6,296 nt of DNA from Pseudomonadota bacterium (GCA_023460715.1 JAEWPH010000193.1:1-6296), one strand, 5' to 3'; shown: positions 1 through 6,296, numbered from the stretch's first letter. Notes: generated by a model not told the origin, from the letters alone. Program-made: numbers and translations.

Positions 1-18
1 GCCATCCCGCCGCGGCCG

Positions 19-34
19 CAGCCTTCCAGGGCTG
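19..34. repeat. Weak inverted repeat downstream of the PAS-GGDEF-EAL gene
   Basis: CAGCC and GGCTG flank a six-base loop, 25 bases beyond the stop codon at 59-61. There is no T-run on the minus strand after it, so a terminator role is only a possibility. The rest of positions 1-58 holds nothing I can identify; the neighbouring gene is outside the window. Confidence 0.2.
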
Positions 35-58
35 AAGAAGCGCCACGCCGTGCGCCGG

Positions 59-2020
59 TCAGCCGGCCGCGGCCGTGTTGACCGACGGGCAGGGCGCGGC
101 GTACAGCTGGGCGATGTCCTCGGCCGGCACGGCCTTGGAGAACAGCCAGCCCTGGAACAGCTCGCAGCCCTCGCGCTGCAGAAAGCGCAGCTGCTCGGGC
201 GTTTCCACCCCCTCGGCCACCACCTTCAGGCCCAGCGTGTGCGCCAGGGCGATCACGGCATGCACCAGGGTGGCGTCGCTGGCGCTGTGCACGACCGGGC
301 GGACGAACTCGCGGTCGATCTTGATGCGCGTCACCGGCAGGTGCTGCAGGTAGGCCAGCGACGAGTAGCCGGTGCCGAAGTCGTCCAGCGTCACGCCCAC
401 GCCCAGCGCCTGCAGGTTCATCAGCACCTGGCGCGCCTGCTGCGGGTCGGCCATGGCTTCGGATTCGGTCACCTCCACCTCCAGCAGCCCGGGCGGCACG
501 CCGTGCCTGTGCAGGCAGCGCGCCACCTGGTCCACCAGGTCGGCCTGGCGCAGCTGCTGGGCCGACAGGTTGACCGCCACGCGCAACGGCATGTCCGCCT
601 GCGCCCAGGCGGCGATCTGGCGGCAGGCGGTGTCCAACACCCAGGCGCCCAGCGCCAGGATCAGGCCGGTGGCCTCGGCCACCGGAATGAAGCGCGCCGG
701 CGAGACCTCGCCCAGCTGGGGGTCGTTCCAGCGCACCAGCGCCTCCACGGACACCATGCGCCCCGTGGCCATGTCCACCTGCGGCTGGTAGTGCAGCGCC
801 AGGCCGCCATAGGCCAGGGCCAGCTTGAGCCGCTCGTGCAGGCGGATCTTCTCGGCCATGCGTTCGCCCATCAGCGGGTCGTACAGCGCGTAGCGCGCGC
901 GGCCGTGCTGCTTGGCGTGGTACATCGCCATGTCGGCATAGCGCATCAGCGTGACCGCGTCACGGGCGTCGCCGGGGAAGAGCGCAATGCCCATGCTGGC
1001 GCCGAAGTTCAGCTCGAAGCCGTGCATCTGGCAGGGCATGCACAGCGCCTGCAGCAGGCGCGCGGCGACCTGCTCAGCCTCCTGCGCGTGGGCCAGCGGC
1101 GCCAGCAGCACGGTGAACTCGTCGCCCCCCAGCCGCGCCAGCGTGTCGCCCGGCCGCAGCGCGCCCTTCAGGCGGCGGGCGGCCTCCAGCAGCACCTGGT
1201 CGCCCGCGGCGTGGCCGTAGCCGTCGTTGATAGCCTTGAAGTCGTCCAGGTCGAGCAGCAGCAGCGCGAAGTGCTGGCCGTCGCGCTGCGCCTCGGCGAT
1301 GGTCTGCTCCAGCCGCTGGCCGAACTGCCAGCGGTTGAGCAGGCCGGTGAGCGTGTCGTGCGTGGCCTGGTAGTGCATGCGCGCTTCCAGCTGCCGCATG
1401 TCGGAGATGTCGCGCACGAAAGCCACCACGGTGCCGCCGCACACGTCGGAATGGCCCAGCGCGATGTCCACGGGCACCTGCGAGCCGTCCCTGCGCGCGA
1501 GCCACAGGTCGCGGCCCATGCCCATGGGACGCCGGCTCGGGCGGTCGAGATAGCTTTGCATCTGCGCGGCGTGCTGCCCGCGCACCGGCGCCGGCACCAG
1601 CATGTCGATGGATTGCCCGCGCAACTGCGCCAGGGTGTAGCCGGAGATGGCTTCCATGGCCGGGTTGGCCACCAGGATGCGCCCCTGACGGTCGGCCAGG
1701 AGGATGCCGTCCGGCGCGGCCTCCAGCGCGGCCTGGGCCAGCAAGCTGTCCTGGTCGGGGAGCGGCGCCACCGGTGCAGTGAGCACGGGCAAGCCGGGGG
1801 GCGTGCAGGCCAGGGCGCAGCTGGGGGGAAGCACCGCGTTCACATCGCCCGCCGGGGCGGACGGAGGCAACAGTTCCGTGGGAAGAATGGGGCGTCCTCC
1901 AGGCAAGGCAAGAGGCCCTGCGGCGGGCCGGGCACCCGGCATGGCCGAAACGGCGCCGGGGTCGATGCAACCACTGTAGGGAGCCGCCCGCCGTTTGGCA
2001 TCCCCCGGACGGCGGAGCAT
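59..2020 (-). CDS. PAS-GGDEF-EAL cyclic-di-GMP signalling protein (putative diguanylate cyclase/phosphodiesterase)
   Basis: 653 residues with no membrane helix, so a cytosolic sensor is likely. A PAS domain (~92-210, with ANPAMEAISGYT and ARRDGSQVPVDIAL) could sense a ligand or redox state; no cofactor can be assigned. The GGDEF domain (~215-380) has HDTLTGLLNR (221-230), an intact GGDEF (298-302) and the inhibitory site RPGD (289-292) five residues before it. The EAL domain (~392-640) has YQPQ (411-414), EALVRW (426-431), Asn484 in VNLS, EVTES (516-520), DDFGTGY (546-552), KIDREF (567-572), AEGVE (602-606) and FQGW (622-625). All usual cyclase and phosphodiesterase residues are present, so either or both activities are possible. 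Residues 1-~88 are Pro/Ala-rich with weaker codon bias. The ATG at 2020 has no ribosome site; the ATG at 1942 or GTG at 1843 are alternatives. It lies 254 bases after SCO on the same strand; a functional link to the oxidase genes is not shown. Confidence 0.93.
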   Translation of the reverse strand: MLRRPGDAKRRAAPYSGCIDPGAVSAMPGARPAAGPLALPGGRPILPTELLPPSAPAGDVNAVLPPSCALACTPPGLPVLTAPVAPLPDQDSLLAQAALEAAPDGILLADRQGRILVANPAMEAISGYTLAQLRGQSIDMLVPAPVRGQHAAQMQSYLDRPSRRPMGMGRDLWLARRDGSQVPVDIALGHSDVCGGTVVAFVRDISDMRQLEARMHYQATHDTLTGLLNRWQFGQRLEQTIAEAQRDGQHFALLLLDLDDFKAINDGYGHAAGDQVLLEAARRLKGALRPGDTLARLGGDEFTVLLAPLAHAQEAEQVAARLLQALCMPCQMHGFELNFGASMGIALFPGDARDAVTLMRYADMAMYHAKQHGRARYALYDPLMGERMAEKIRLHERLKLALAYGGLALHYQPQVDMATGRMVSVEALVRWNDPQLGEVSPARFIPVAEATGLILALGAWVLDTACRQIAAWAQADMPLRVAVNLSAQQLRQADLVDQVARCLHRHGVPPGLLEVEVTESEAMADPQQARQVLMNLQALGVGVTLDDFGTGYSSLAYLQHLPVTRIKIDREFVRPVVHSASDATLVHAVIALAHTLGLKVVAEGVETPEQLRFLQREGCELFQGWLFSKAVPAEDIAQLYAAPCPSVNTAAAG

Positions 2021-2042
2021 CGCGAGGCAACGTGACGGTCAG

Positions 2043-2056
2043 GGCACTTCGGTGCC
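2043..2056. repeat. Small perfect hairpin with TTCG loop upstream of the PAS-GGDEF-EAL gene
   Basis: GGCAC-TTCG-GTGCC on the plus strand is a perfect 5-bp stem closing a C(UUCG)G tetraloop, an exceptionally stable RNA loop when transcribed in that direction. On the minus strand, the direction of the gene, the loop reads CGAA. It ends 22 bases before the annotated ATG at 2020, so it could lie in the leader of that mRNA. No T-run follows in either direction. Function is unknown and chance is possible. Confidence 0.4.
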
Positions 2057-2256
2057 GACCGGCGGGGATGGAGCGGCCAGGGATGCCCCGGCGCGGTCGG
2101 TGGGTGGGCGGGTGGCCTCGCTGCAGGAGCGTCTTTGCGCGAACCGCCAGCCCGGACGCCCGTTCTTCGGCCTGTGCGGCCGGGCGTACGCGCTGTGATA
2201 GCGGTCGGGCGGCGATGCGATGGCGGTCCCGCGGCCCGTTGCACCGGCCAGGCTAG

Positions 2257-2271
2257 GCCTGCCGGGCAGGC
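2257..2271 (-). terminator. Possible hairpin at the end of the oxidase assembly operon
   Basis: A 7-bp perfect inverted repeat (GCCTGCC/GGCAGGC) around a single central base starts four bases after the SCO stop codon. It would fold as a five-pair stem with a five-base loop. No T-run follows on the minus strand, so it is not a canonical intrinsic terminator. It could be a weak terminator or an mRNA 3'-end stabiliser. Its placement right after the last operon gene is the main support. Confidence 0.35.
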
Positions 2272-2274
2272 GCG

Positions 2275-2886
2275 TCAGCCTGCCTCGTTCAGCAGCGCCT
2301 GCACGTCCGAGGCCAGGGCCTGGGCGCCGCTGCCGTAGCGGTTGTAGACGCGCAGCCGGCCCTGCATGTCGTACACGTAGCTGCCGGCGGAGTGGTCCAT
2401 GGTGTAACTGGTGGGCGTCTTGCCGTCGACCTTCTTGTAGTAGATCTTGAAGTCCTTGGCCACGGCGGCCAGCTGCTCGGGCGTGCCGCGCAGCGCGAGG
2501 AAGGACGGGTCGAAGTTGGCCATGTAGGCCTTCAAAATCTCGGGCGTGTCGCGCTCCGGGTCCACGGTAACGAAGATGCCCTGCAGGCGGTCGCCGTCCT
2601 TGCCCAGCGAGCGCTTGACCTCGGCCAGCTCCACCATCGAGGTGGGGCACACGTCCGGGCATTGCGTGTAGCCGAAGAACACCACCACCACCTTGCCGGC
2701 GAAGTCCTTCAGGCTGCGCTGCTGGCCGTTGTGATCTGTGAGCGGCAGGTCGCGCGCGTACTCGGCGCCGGTCACGTCCACGCCCTTGAACTCGGGGCCT
2801 TTCTTGGAGCAAGCCACCAAAAGGCCTCCAGCGCTTGCCAGCAAAGCGCCTGCAGCTATTCTTTTAAGAGCGTTGCGTTTATCCAT
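2275..2886 (-). CDS. sco1: SCO1/SenC/PrrC family copper chaperone, lipoprotein type
   Basis: 203-residue SCO protein with a thioredoxin fold. It binds copper and/or acts as a thiol reductase in assembly of the CuA centre of cytochrome c oxidase, facing the periplasm. The N-terminus is a lipoprotein signal: basic DKRNALKR, a hydrophobic stretch, then lipobox LVAC with Cys26 as the predicted lipidated residue, so anchoring is by lipid rather than a membrane helix. The copper site is complete: CPDVC (Cys76, Cys80) and His165 in the DHSAGSYVYD block. VTVDPERDTPE (106-116) is a further family signature. The start used is the ATG at 2886, which has an AGGTG site; an in-frame GTG at 2895 would add three residues. 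It is the last gene of the oxidase operon, 13 bases after ctaB, and is followed by a 254-base gap. Confidence 0.95.
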   Translation of the reverse strand: MDKRNALKRIAAGALLASAGGLLVACSKKGPEFKGVDVTGAEYARDLPLTDHNGQQRSLKDFAGKVVVVFFGYTQCPDVCPTSMVELAEVKRSLGKDGDRLQGIFVTVDPERDTPEILKAYMANFDPSFLALRGTPEQLAAVAKDFKIYYKKVDGKTPTSYTMDHSAGSYVYDMQGRLRVYNRYGSGAQALASDVQALLNEAG

Positions 2887-2892
2887 CGAGAG

Positions 2893-2897
2893 CACCT
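2893..2897 (-). promoter_or_regulatory. Ribosome binding site deciding the SCO start
   Basis: On the minus strand AGGTG lies in the short gap after the ctaB stop, with AGG eight bases before the ATG at 2886. This favours the ATG over the in-frame GTG at 2895, which is itself part of this site and has no purine-rich sequence ahead of it. Confidence 0.55.
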
Positions 2898-2899
2898 GT

Positions 2900-3823
2900 T
2901 CAGAACACGTAGTGGTCCACCAGCAAGGCGGCGAACAGCGCGCTCAGGTGGATCAGCGAGAAGCGGAAGGTCTTGCGCGCCAGCGCATCGGAGTAATCGC
3001 GCCACAGCGCATAGCCGTAGGCGCAGAAACCCACGCCCAGCACGACCGCAGCGGCCAGGTAAATCCACGAGCTCATGCCGTAGACGAAGGGCATGAGGCA
3101 GCCGGCGAACAGGATCAGCGTGTACAGGAACACCTGCAGCCGCGTGAACTCGTTGCCATGGGTGACGGGTAGCATGGGCAGGCCGGACTTGCGGTAGTCC
3201 TCGACCCGGTACAGCGCCAGCGCCCAGAAGTGCGGCGGCGTCCACAGGAAGATGATGAGGAACAGGATCAGTGCCTCAGGGCCCACATCGCCCGTCATGG
3301 ACGACCAGCCCAGCACCGGCGGCATGGCGCCCGAGGCCCCGCCGATCACGATGTTCTGCGGCGTGAGCGGCTTGAGGATCACGGTGTAGACCACGGCATA
3401 GCCCACGAAGGTGGCGAAGGTGAGCCACATGGTCAGCGGGTTGATCCACACGTACAGCAGCACCGAGCCGGCCAGGCACAGCGCGGCGGAGAACGCCAGC
3501 GTCTGCGTGTTGGACAGCTCGCCCTTGGCCGTGGGGCGCCAGGCAGTGCGCTTCATCTTGGCGTCGATGCCCTGCTCCACCAGGCAGTTGAAGGCAGCGG
3601 CGGCGCCGGCCACCAGCCAGATGCCCAGGCAGGCCAGCGCCATGTGCGCCCACTGCGGGCCGGTGGGCAGGCCGGGCACGGCCAGCACCATGCCGATGAA
3701 GGCACAGAAGACGATCAGCTGCACCACGCGGGGCTTGGTCAGCGCGTAGAACTGGGACAGCCTGGACGGCATGGCGTACGGCAGGCCGGCAGGCATGGGC
3801 GCGGGGGCGGGAGCGGCACTCAT
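2900..3823 (-). CDS. ctaB: Protoheme IX farnesyltransferase (heme O synthase) CtaB/CyoE
   Basis: 307-residue integral membrane prenyltransferase of the UbiA superfamily. It transfers farnesyl from farnesyl diphosphate to the 2-vinyl group of heme B, giving heme O, the substrate of CtaA. The N-terminal LTKPRVVQL (28-36) is typical. The first polyprenyl-diphosphate/Mg site is N79-CLVE-QGID87-AKMKRT followed by [10 protein letters not shown]. The second loop is [19 protein letters not shown] (205-223). About nine hydrophobic helices fill the rest, and [10 protein letters not shown] (195-204) is a further family signature. The first motif has Glu83 where many homologues (for example E. coli CyoE) have Asp. 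The ATG at 3823 overlaps the ctaA TGA (ATGA) and has no clear Shine-Dalgarno sequence, so coupling to ctaA is likely. It ends 13 bases before the chosen SCO start. Length and motifs are complete, so it should be functional. Confidence 0.97.
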   Translation of the reverse strand: MSAAPAPAPMPAGLPYAMPSRLSQFYALTKPRVVQLIVFCAFIGMVLAVPGLPTGPQWAHMALACLGIWLVAGAAAAFNCLVEQGIDAKMKRTAWRPTAKGELSNTQTLAFSAALCLAGSVLLYVWINPLTMWLTFATFVGYAVVYTVILKPLTPQNIVIGGASGAMPPVLGWSSMTGDVGPEALILFLIIFLWTPPHFWALALYRVEDYRKSGLPMLPVTHGNEFTRLQVFLYTLILFAGCLMPFVYGMSSWIYLAAAVVLGVGFCAYGYALWRDYSDALARKTFRFSLIHLSALFAALLVDHYVF

Positions 3824-5031
3824 ACCGGGATTTTCGCCGCTTCGGCGCCGCCGTGTGGGGGGTGCGGCACCTTGTCCACCCCGGCCGTGCCGGTACCCGG
3901 CACGCGGCGGCTGGCCGCCAGGGCCCAGGTCAGCACCACGATCAGGGCCGCTGCGCCGCCCGTGTGCAGCACGGCGGCCACCAGGGGCCAGTCCAGCACC
4001 ACGTTGGACAGCCCGGTGGCGAACTGCAGCAGCGTCAGCCCGGCCAGCCAGCGGGCCGGGTCGCGCAGCGCGCCGGCGCGCCGCAGGCGCCAGACCAGCA
4101 GCGCCAGCGCCCCGATCACCACGTAGGCCGCCAGGCGGTGCACGTAGTGGATGGCCGTGAGCCCGGCAAAGCTGATGTGGCTGCCGTCCTGCAGCAGGCC
4201 CAGCGGCCGCCAGATCTGGAAGCCCTGGGCGAACGCCATGTCGGGCCACCAGCTGCCCTGGCAGGCCGGGAAGGTGGTGCAGGCCAGCACGGCGTAGTTG
4301 GTGCTCACCCAGCCGCCCAGCACGATCTGCACAGAGACCAGCGCGGTGGTCGCCCAGAGCAGCGCGCGCAGCCCCCCTGGCAGCGCCACGGGCGCCCGCG
4401 CCTGGGCCGACAGCGTCTGCCGCACGGCCTGCACGCACAGAAGGGCCAGCAGCACGATGCCGCCGATCAGGTGCAGCGTGACGATGGCGGGAAACAACTT
4501 CATGGTGACGGTGAGCGCCCCGAACGCCCCCTGCAGGCACACCCAGAACAGCGTGAAGGTGGGCCACCACGGGCTGAGCGCGGGCGCGGGGCCCTGGCCG
4601 CGGCGGGCCGCCCGCTGCTGCCGCCAGGCGCCGACGGTGAGAGCGATGATGAGCACGCCCACGCCGGTGGCCAGGTAGCGGTGGATCATCTCCACCCAGG
4701 CCTTGCCGTGCGTGACAGGGCCGGTGGGCATGGCCTCCTGCGCGGCGGAAATCTCGGCCCGCGCGCCCACGGGGCTGGCGTTGCCGTAGCAGCCCGGCCA
4801 GTCGGGGCAGCCCAGGCCGGAATCGGTGAGCCGCGTGAAGGCCCCGAACATCACCAGGTCGAAGGTGAGGAAGAGCGTGAGCACCGTCAGCGCCTGCAGG
4901 TGGCGCACCGGCGTGCTGCCCCGGTTGCGCAGCCACACCCAGAGCAGCGGGCCCAGGGCGATCACCACGCCCAGCAGCATCAGGCGCAGCAGGGGCGCCA
5001 GGTCGTACAGCGGCTGCGCCGTGTCGGTCAT
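3820..5031 (-). CDS. ctaA: Heme A synthase CtaA (COX15 family)
   Basis: 403-residue polytopic membrane protein that oxidises the C8 methyl of heme O to the formyl group of heme A for aa3-type oxidase. It shows the twofold COX15/CtaA architecture. In the first half, [16 protein letters not shown] (66-81) carries Cys75 and Cys81, with His117 in EMIHRY and His187 in TLHLIGG. In the second half, Cys251 and Cys257 lie in ACTTFPAC, with His298 in IHYVHR and His356 in VLHTGG. The four membrane histidines (117, 187, 298, 356) match the heme ligands known for the family. About eight hydrophobic helices are visible, and the length is normal for the proteobacterial type. The last ~30 residues are a polar Pro/Gly/Ala tail. 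The start is set by an AGGAGG site; the ATG overlaps the upstream stop by 4 bases and the TGA overlaps the ctaB ATG by 4 bases, so translation is probably coupled. Substrate comes from CtaB, encoded next. Confidence 0.97.
   Translation of the reverse strand: MTDTAQPLYDLAPLLRLMLLGVVIALGPLLWVWLRNRGSTPVRHLQALTVLTLFLTFDLVMFGAFTRLTDSGLGCPDWPGCYGNASPVGARAEISAAQEAMPTGPVTHGKAWVEMIHRYLATGVGVLIIALTVGAWRQQRAARRGQGPAPALSPWWPTFTLFWVCLQGAFGALTVTMKLFPAIVTLHLIGGIVLLALLCVQAVRQTLSAQARAPVALPGGLRALLWATTALVSVQIVLGGWVSTNYAVLACTTFPACQGSWWPDMAFAQGFQIWRPLGLLQDGSHISFAGLTAIHYVHRLAAYVVIGALALLVWRLRRAGALRDPARWLAGLTLLQFATGLSNVVLDWPLVAAVLHTGGAAALIVVLTWALAASRRVPGTGTAGVDKVPHPPHGGAEAAKIPV
3886..3904. repeat. Perfect inverted repeat near the 3' end of ctaA
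   Basis: An 8-bp stem (CGTGCCGG paired with CCGGCACG) encloses a three-base loop centred on GGTACC, inside the codons for the polar tail of CtaA and ~60 bases before the ctaB start. As RNA it would be very stable on either strand. It lacks a T-run, so it is not a standard terminator. It could be chance in GC-rich DNA, or it could affect ctaA-ctaB translation or mRNA decay. The structure is seen; the function is unknown. Confidence 0.4.
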
Positions 5032-5786
5032 GGCCGGGCCTCCTGCGGGCGGCCGGCCTGGTCCCAGGACGACGAGGCGCGCAGCAGGCGCTCCAGATCG
5101 CGCTTGGCCTTGGCGGCGCCGGCCTGGTCCAGCCCTGCCGGGAAGCGCAGCATCCAGTGGCCGAGCGGATCGACCACGTAGAGGTGGTCCTGCAACTGGT
5201 GGCCCGCGGCGGGCGCCAGCCAGCGGCCCAGGGCCTGGGCGTCGGCACGCAGCACGGTCGCCTGCTGCAGGCCGGGAGCGATGTCGGGGGCGATGGGCGC
5301 GCTGTCGGACACCAGCCAGACCCAGTCCACGCGGTCCTTCTCCTTGCCCAGGCTCTCGCGCAGCTGGCGCTGCAGGTACAGGTGGTTGCGGCAGGCGTCG
5401 TCGCAGGCGCCCGGCGCCACGCTCACCAGCAGCCACTGGCCCTTGAGCTGGCCGAGCACGCCGCTGGCGCCATCGCGCGCGGCGGTCACGGGCAATGCGT
5501 CGGGCAGCGGGCGCTGCGGGTCGATCAGCTCGCCGAAGTTGCGCCGCCCCTCGGGCCGCAGCACGTAGTAGGTGAAGTACGAGGCGATTACCGGCGCCGC
5601 GCAGATGAGCAGCACGCCCAGCATCTTGAGCCGGCCGCTGCGCGAGCGCTGCAGCGACTGCAGGGCGTCGTCCGCCCCGGGCAGGCTGTGCACGGTCAGC
5701 CCCAGGGGCTGCTCTCCGCCGTGCGCCTCAGGCGGATGGCTGGCGCCGTGGGCGAAGGAAGCGTCGGACGATTTGGAACCAGACAT
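5028..5786 (-). CDS. Membrane-anchored SCO-like (thioredoxin-fold?) protein of unassigned function, oxidase assembly operon
   Basis: 252 residues, with no function I can assign from a named family. A hydrophilic N-terminus of ~53 residues is followed by one membrane helix (~55-74, [20 protein letters not shown]), then a domain of ~175 residues predicted to be periplasmic. That domain resembles SCO proteins. [14 protein letters not shown] strand leads to a CDDAC pair (C128, C132), then SLGK at 145-148 followed by DR, and later [13 protein letters not shown] (203-215). First Cys to SLGK has exactly the spacing of the SCO encoded at 2275-2886. The SCO copper-ligand His position holds Leu198, though His196 and His201 are close. 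The TGA overlaps the ctaA ATG by 4 bases, suggesting coupled translation. The ATG start overlaps surf1 by 59 bases and has only a weak ribosome site (GGTGG, ten bases upstream). A GTG at 5693 (residue 32) would remove the overlap but also lacks a good site. A role in copper or thiol chemistry for the oxidase is inference. Confidence 0.85.
   Translation of the reverse strand: MSGSKSSDASFAHGASHPPEAHGGEQPLGLTVHSLPGADDALQSLQRSRSGRLKMLGVLLICAAPVIASYFTYYVLRPEGRRNFGELIDPQRPLPDALPVTAARDGASGVLGQLKGQWLLVSVAPGACDDACRNHLYLQRQLRESLGKEKDRVDWVWLVSDSAPIAPDIAPGLQQATVLRADAQALGRWLAPAAGHQLQDHLYVVDPLGHWMLRFPAGLDQAGAAKAKRDLERLLRASSSWDQAGRPQEARP
5039..5044 (-). promoter_or_regulatory. Strong Shine-Dalgarno site of ctaA
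   Basis: On the minus strand the sequence reads AGGAGG, then seven bases, then the ATG at 5031. It is a perfect anti-16S match at near-ideal spacing and fixes the ctaA start. It lies inside the 3' end of the upstream gene and is by far the best ribosome site in the operon. Confidence 0.85.
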
Positions 5787-6296
5787 AGAGGATTGCCACC
5801 AGGCCGCAAAGCCCGAACCATTGGAATGCGTAGCCGTAGTGCTTGTCGACGCCGCTGTCGATCACGGGCCAGTCCCGCTGCAGCCCGTCGCCGGGGCCGC
5901 CGGTCTGCAGCACCGACAGCGGCAGCAGCGCCAGCCCCGTCTCGGCCGCATAGGCGCCGAGGTCCAGATTCTGCCGGATGCGCGAAGCCCCTTCGTCCGC
6001 CCCGGCAGCGCCCAGCGCATACAGGCGCGACGGCTCCGGCGCCAGCCGGCCCGCCACCTGCACCGGGCCGGCGGGCGTGGGCACGTCGGGCAGCCGGGTG
6101 CGGTCCTGGAAGTCGCGCGGCACCCAGCCGCGCTGCACCAGCACGGTGGCCTGCGAGCCCTCCAGCCGCAGCGGCGTCACCACGTAGAAGCCCGGGCGGC
6201 CCTGCATCTGGCGGTTGTCGAGGAACACGGTCGCGTTGCCCACCCACTGCCCACGCAACTGGGCCTGGCGGTGCAGCAAGGCCTGCACTTCGGGCG
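5728..6296 (-). CDS. surf1: SURF1 family cytochrome oxidase assembly protein (partial, N-terminus outside window)
   Basis: This is the C-terminal ~188 residues of a SURF1/Shy1-type protein, a cytoplasmic-membrane factor that helps insert heme a into subunit I of aa3-type cytochrome c oxidase. The reading frame runs open through the right edge. The GTG at 6288 is probably internal, because SURF1 proteins usually have ~230-250 residues and an N-terminal membrane helix that is missing here. Counting from that GTG, family hallmarks are the NR...GRPGFYVVTPL block (residues 25-40), VLVQRGWVPRD (49-59) and the C-terminal HYGYAFQWF (150-158), which leads into a transmembrane helix (~157-173) and a basic tail. 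The His of that last block is conserved in the family and has been implicated in heme a binding in bacterial homologues. The gene ends in TGA at 5730-5728 and overlaps the next gene by 59 bases in another frame. The family call is firm; the start is not visible. Confidence 0.94.
   Translation of the reverse strand, partial: PEVQALLHRQAQLRGQWVGNATVFLDNRQMQGRPGFYVVTPLRLEGSQATVLVQRGWVPRDFQDRTRLPDVPTPAGPVQVAGRLAPEPSRLYALGAAGADEGASRIRQNLDLGAYAAETGLALLPLSVLQTGGPGDGLQRDWPVIDSGVDKHYGYAFQWFGLCGLVAILYVWFQIVRRFLRPRRQPSA

Larger units (their letters stand above)
2021..2274. other. Intergenic region between SCO and the PAS-GGDEF-EAL gene
   Basis: 254 bases with no open frame I would call a gene. It must hold the end of the oxidase operon and possibly the promoter of the cyclic-di-GMP gene. 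I searched the minus strand for sigma-70 (TTGACA/TATAAT), sigma-54 (TGGCAC/TTGC) and flagellar-type elements and found nothing convincing. The only clear structures are two small inverted repeats, at 2257-2271 and 2043-2056. Short frames on either strand here have no family resemblance and no good ribosome site. Confidence 0.6.

Noticed and set aside
1..35. Possible tail of a plus-strand gene (frame reading HPAAAAAFQG then TGA) or a minus-strand start codon at 3-5
   Set aside because: Too short to show any family, and the composition fits random GC-rich sequence; the sequence to the left would be needed.
50..2035. 661-codon open frame on the plus strand opposite the PAS-GGDEF-EAL gene
   Set aside because: The translation is rich in His, Arg, Gln and Ala with no domain or membrane pattern, as expected for the complement of a high-GC gene. 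The minus-strand frame carries complete PAS, GGDEF and EAL motifs.
2200..2274. Promoter or sigma-54 site upstream of the PAS-GGDEF-EAL gene
   Set aside because: Only partial matches with wrong spacing were found, and none beat chance in this composition.
2392..3245. Plus- and minus-strand frames across the SCO/ctaB junction
   Set aside because: They overlap two firmly identified genes and show shadow-type composition.
3853..5181. 442-codon plus-strand open frame opposite ctaA
   Set aside because: His/Gln/Arg-rich complement of a GC-rich membrane protein gene, with no recognisable motif or ribosome site.
2900..5248. Frame of ctaB that stays open upstream through all of ctaA (782 codons), looking like a fusion
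   Set aside because: The part upstream of 3823 is an Arg/Pro/Ala-rich out-of-frame translation of ctaA, whose real frame has all COX15 motifs. The ctaB homology begins at the ATG at 3823.
1..6296. Mobile element, CRISPR array, tRNA or toxin-antitoxin signs
   Set aside because: No repeat arrays, terminal inverted repeats, transposase or integrase motifs, or tRNA-like cloverleaf were seen on either strand.

Overview
The window is very GC-rich, densely coding DNA with every supported gene on the minus strand, so the genes read from high to low coordinates. Gene content and order (SURF1, small membrane protein, ctaA/COX15, ctaB/cyoE, SCO) are those of the cytochrome c oxidase (aa3-type) assembly cluster of proteobacteria. 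The type of CtaA/CtaB proteins and the composition suggest a betaproteobacterium of the Burkholderiales, probably Comamonadaceae-like (Acidovorax/Alicycliphilus/Comamonas relatives). The taxon is an inference from familiarity, not from a search.

Region 1 (6296 to 2275, minus strand) is a compact oxidase-maturation operon. It holds the C-terminal part of a SURF1 protein (the gene continues past the right edge), a 252-residue membrane-anchored protein of unassigned function, heme A synthase CtaA, heme O synthase CtaB, and a SCO/SenC copper-chaperone lipoprotein. The genes are packed tightly: a 59-base overlap, two 4-base ATGA stop/start overlaps, then a 13-base gap. CtaB would turn heme B into heme O and CtaA would turn heme O into heme A. 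SURF1 would help deliver heme a, and SCO would deliver copper or handle thiols for the CuA site. The unassigned protein has a CxxxC pair and a flanking sequence that lines up without gaps with the SCO encoded three genes downstream, so it is probably a divergent SCO-like thioredoxin-fold protein.

Region 2 (2274 to 2021) is a 254-base gap with no convincing gene or promoter. It has a small GC-rich hairpin just after the SCO stop codon and a perfect 5-bp stem with a four-base loop 22 bases upstream of the next annotated start.

Region 3 (2020 to 59) encodes a soluble PAS-GGDEF-EAL protein of cyclic-di-GMP metabolism. Both the cyclase and the phosphodiesterase signature residues and the inhibitory RxxD site are intact. 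Its first ~60 to 90 residues are proline/alanine-rich and may not all be translated. Positions 1 to 58 hold only the downstream flank of this gene. No mobile elements, tRNA/rRNA genes or CRISPR arrays were seen. Apart from the SCO-like protein of unknown function, the window looks like ordinary chromosomal core DNA, and I found no evidence of a new multi-gene system.
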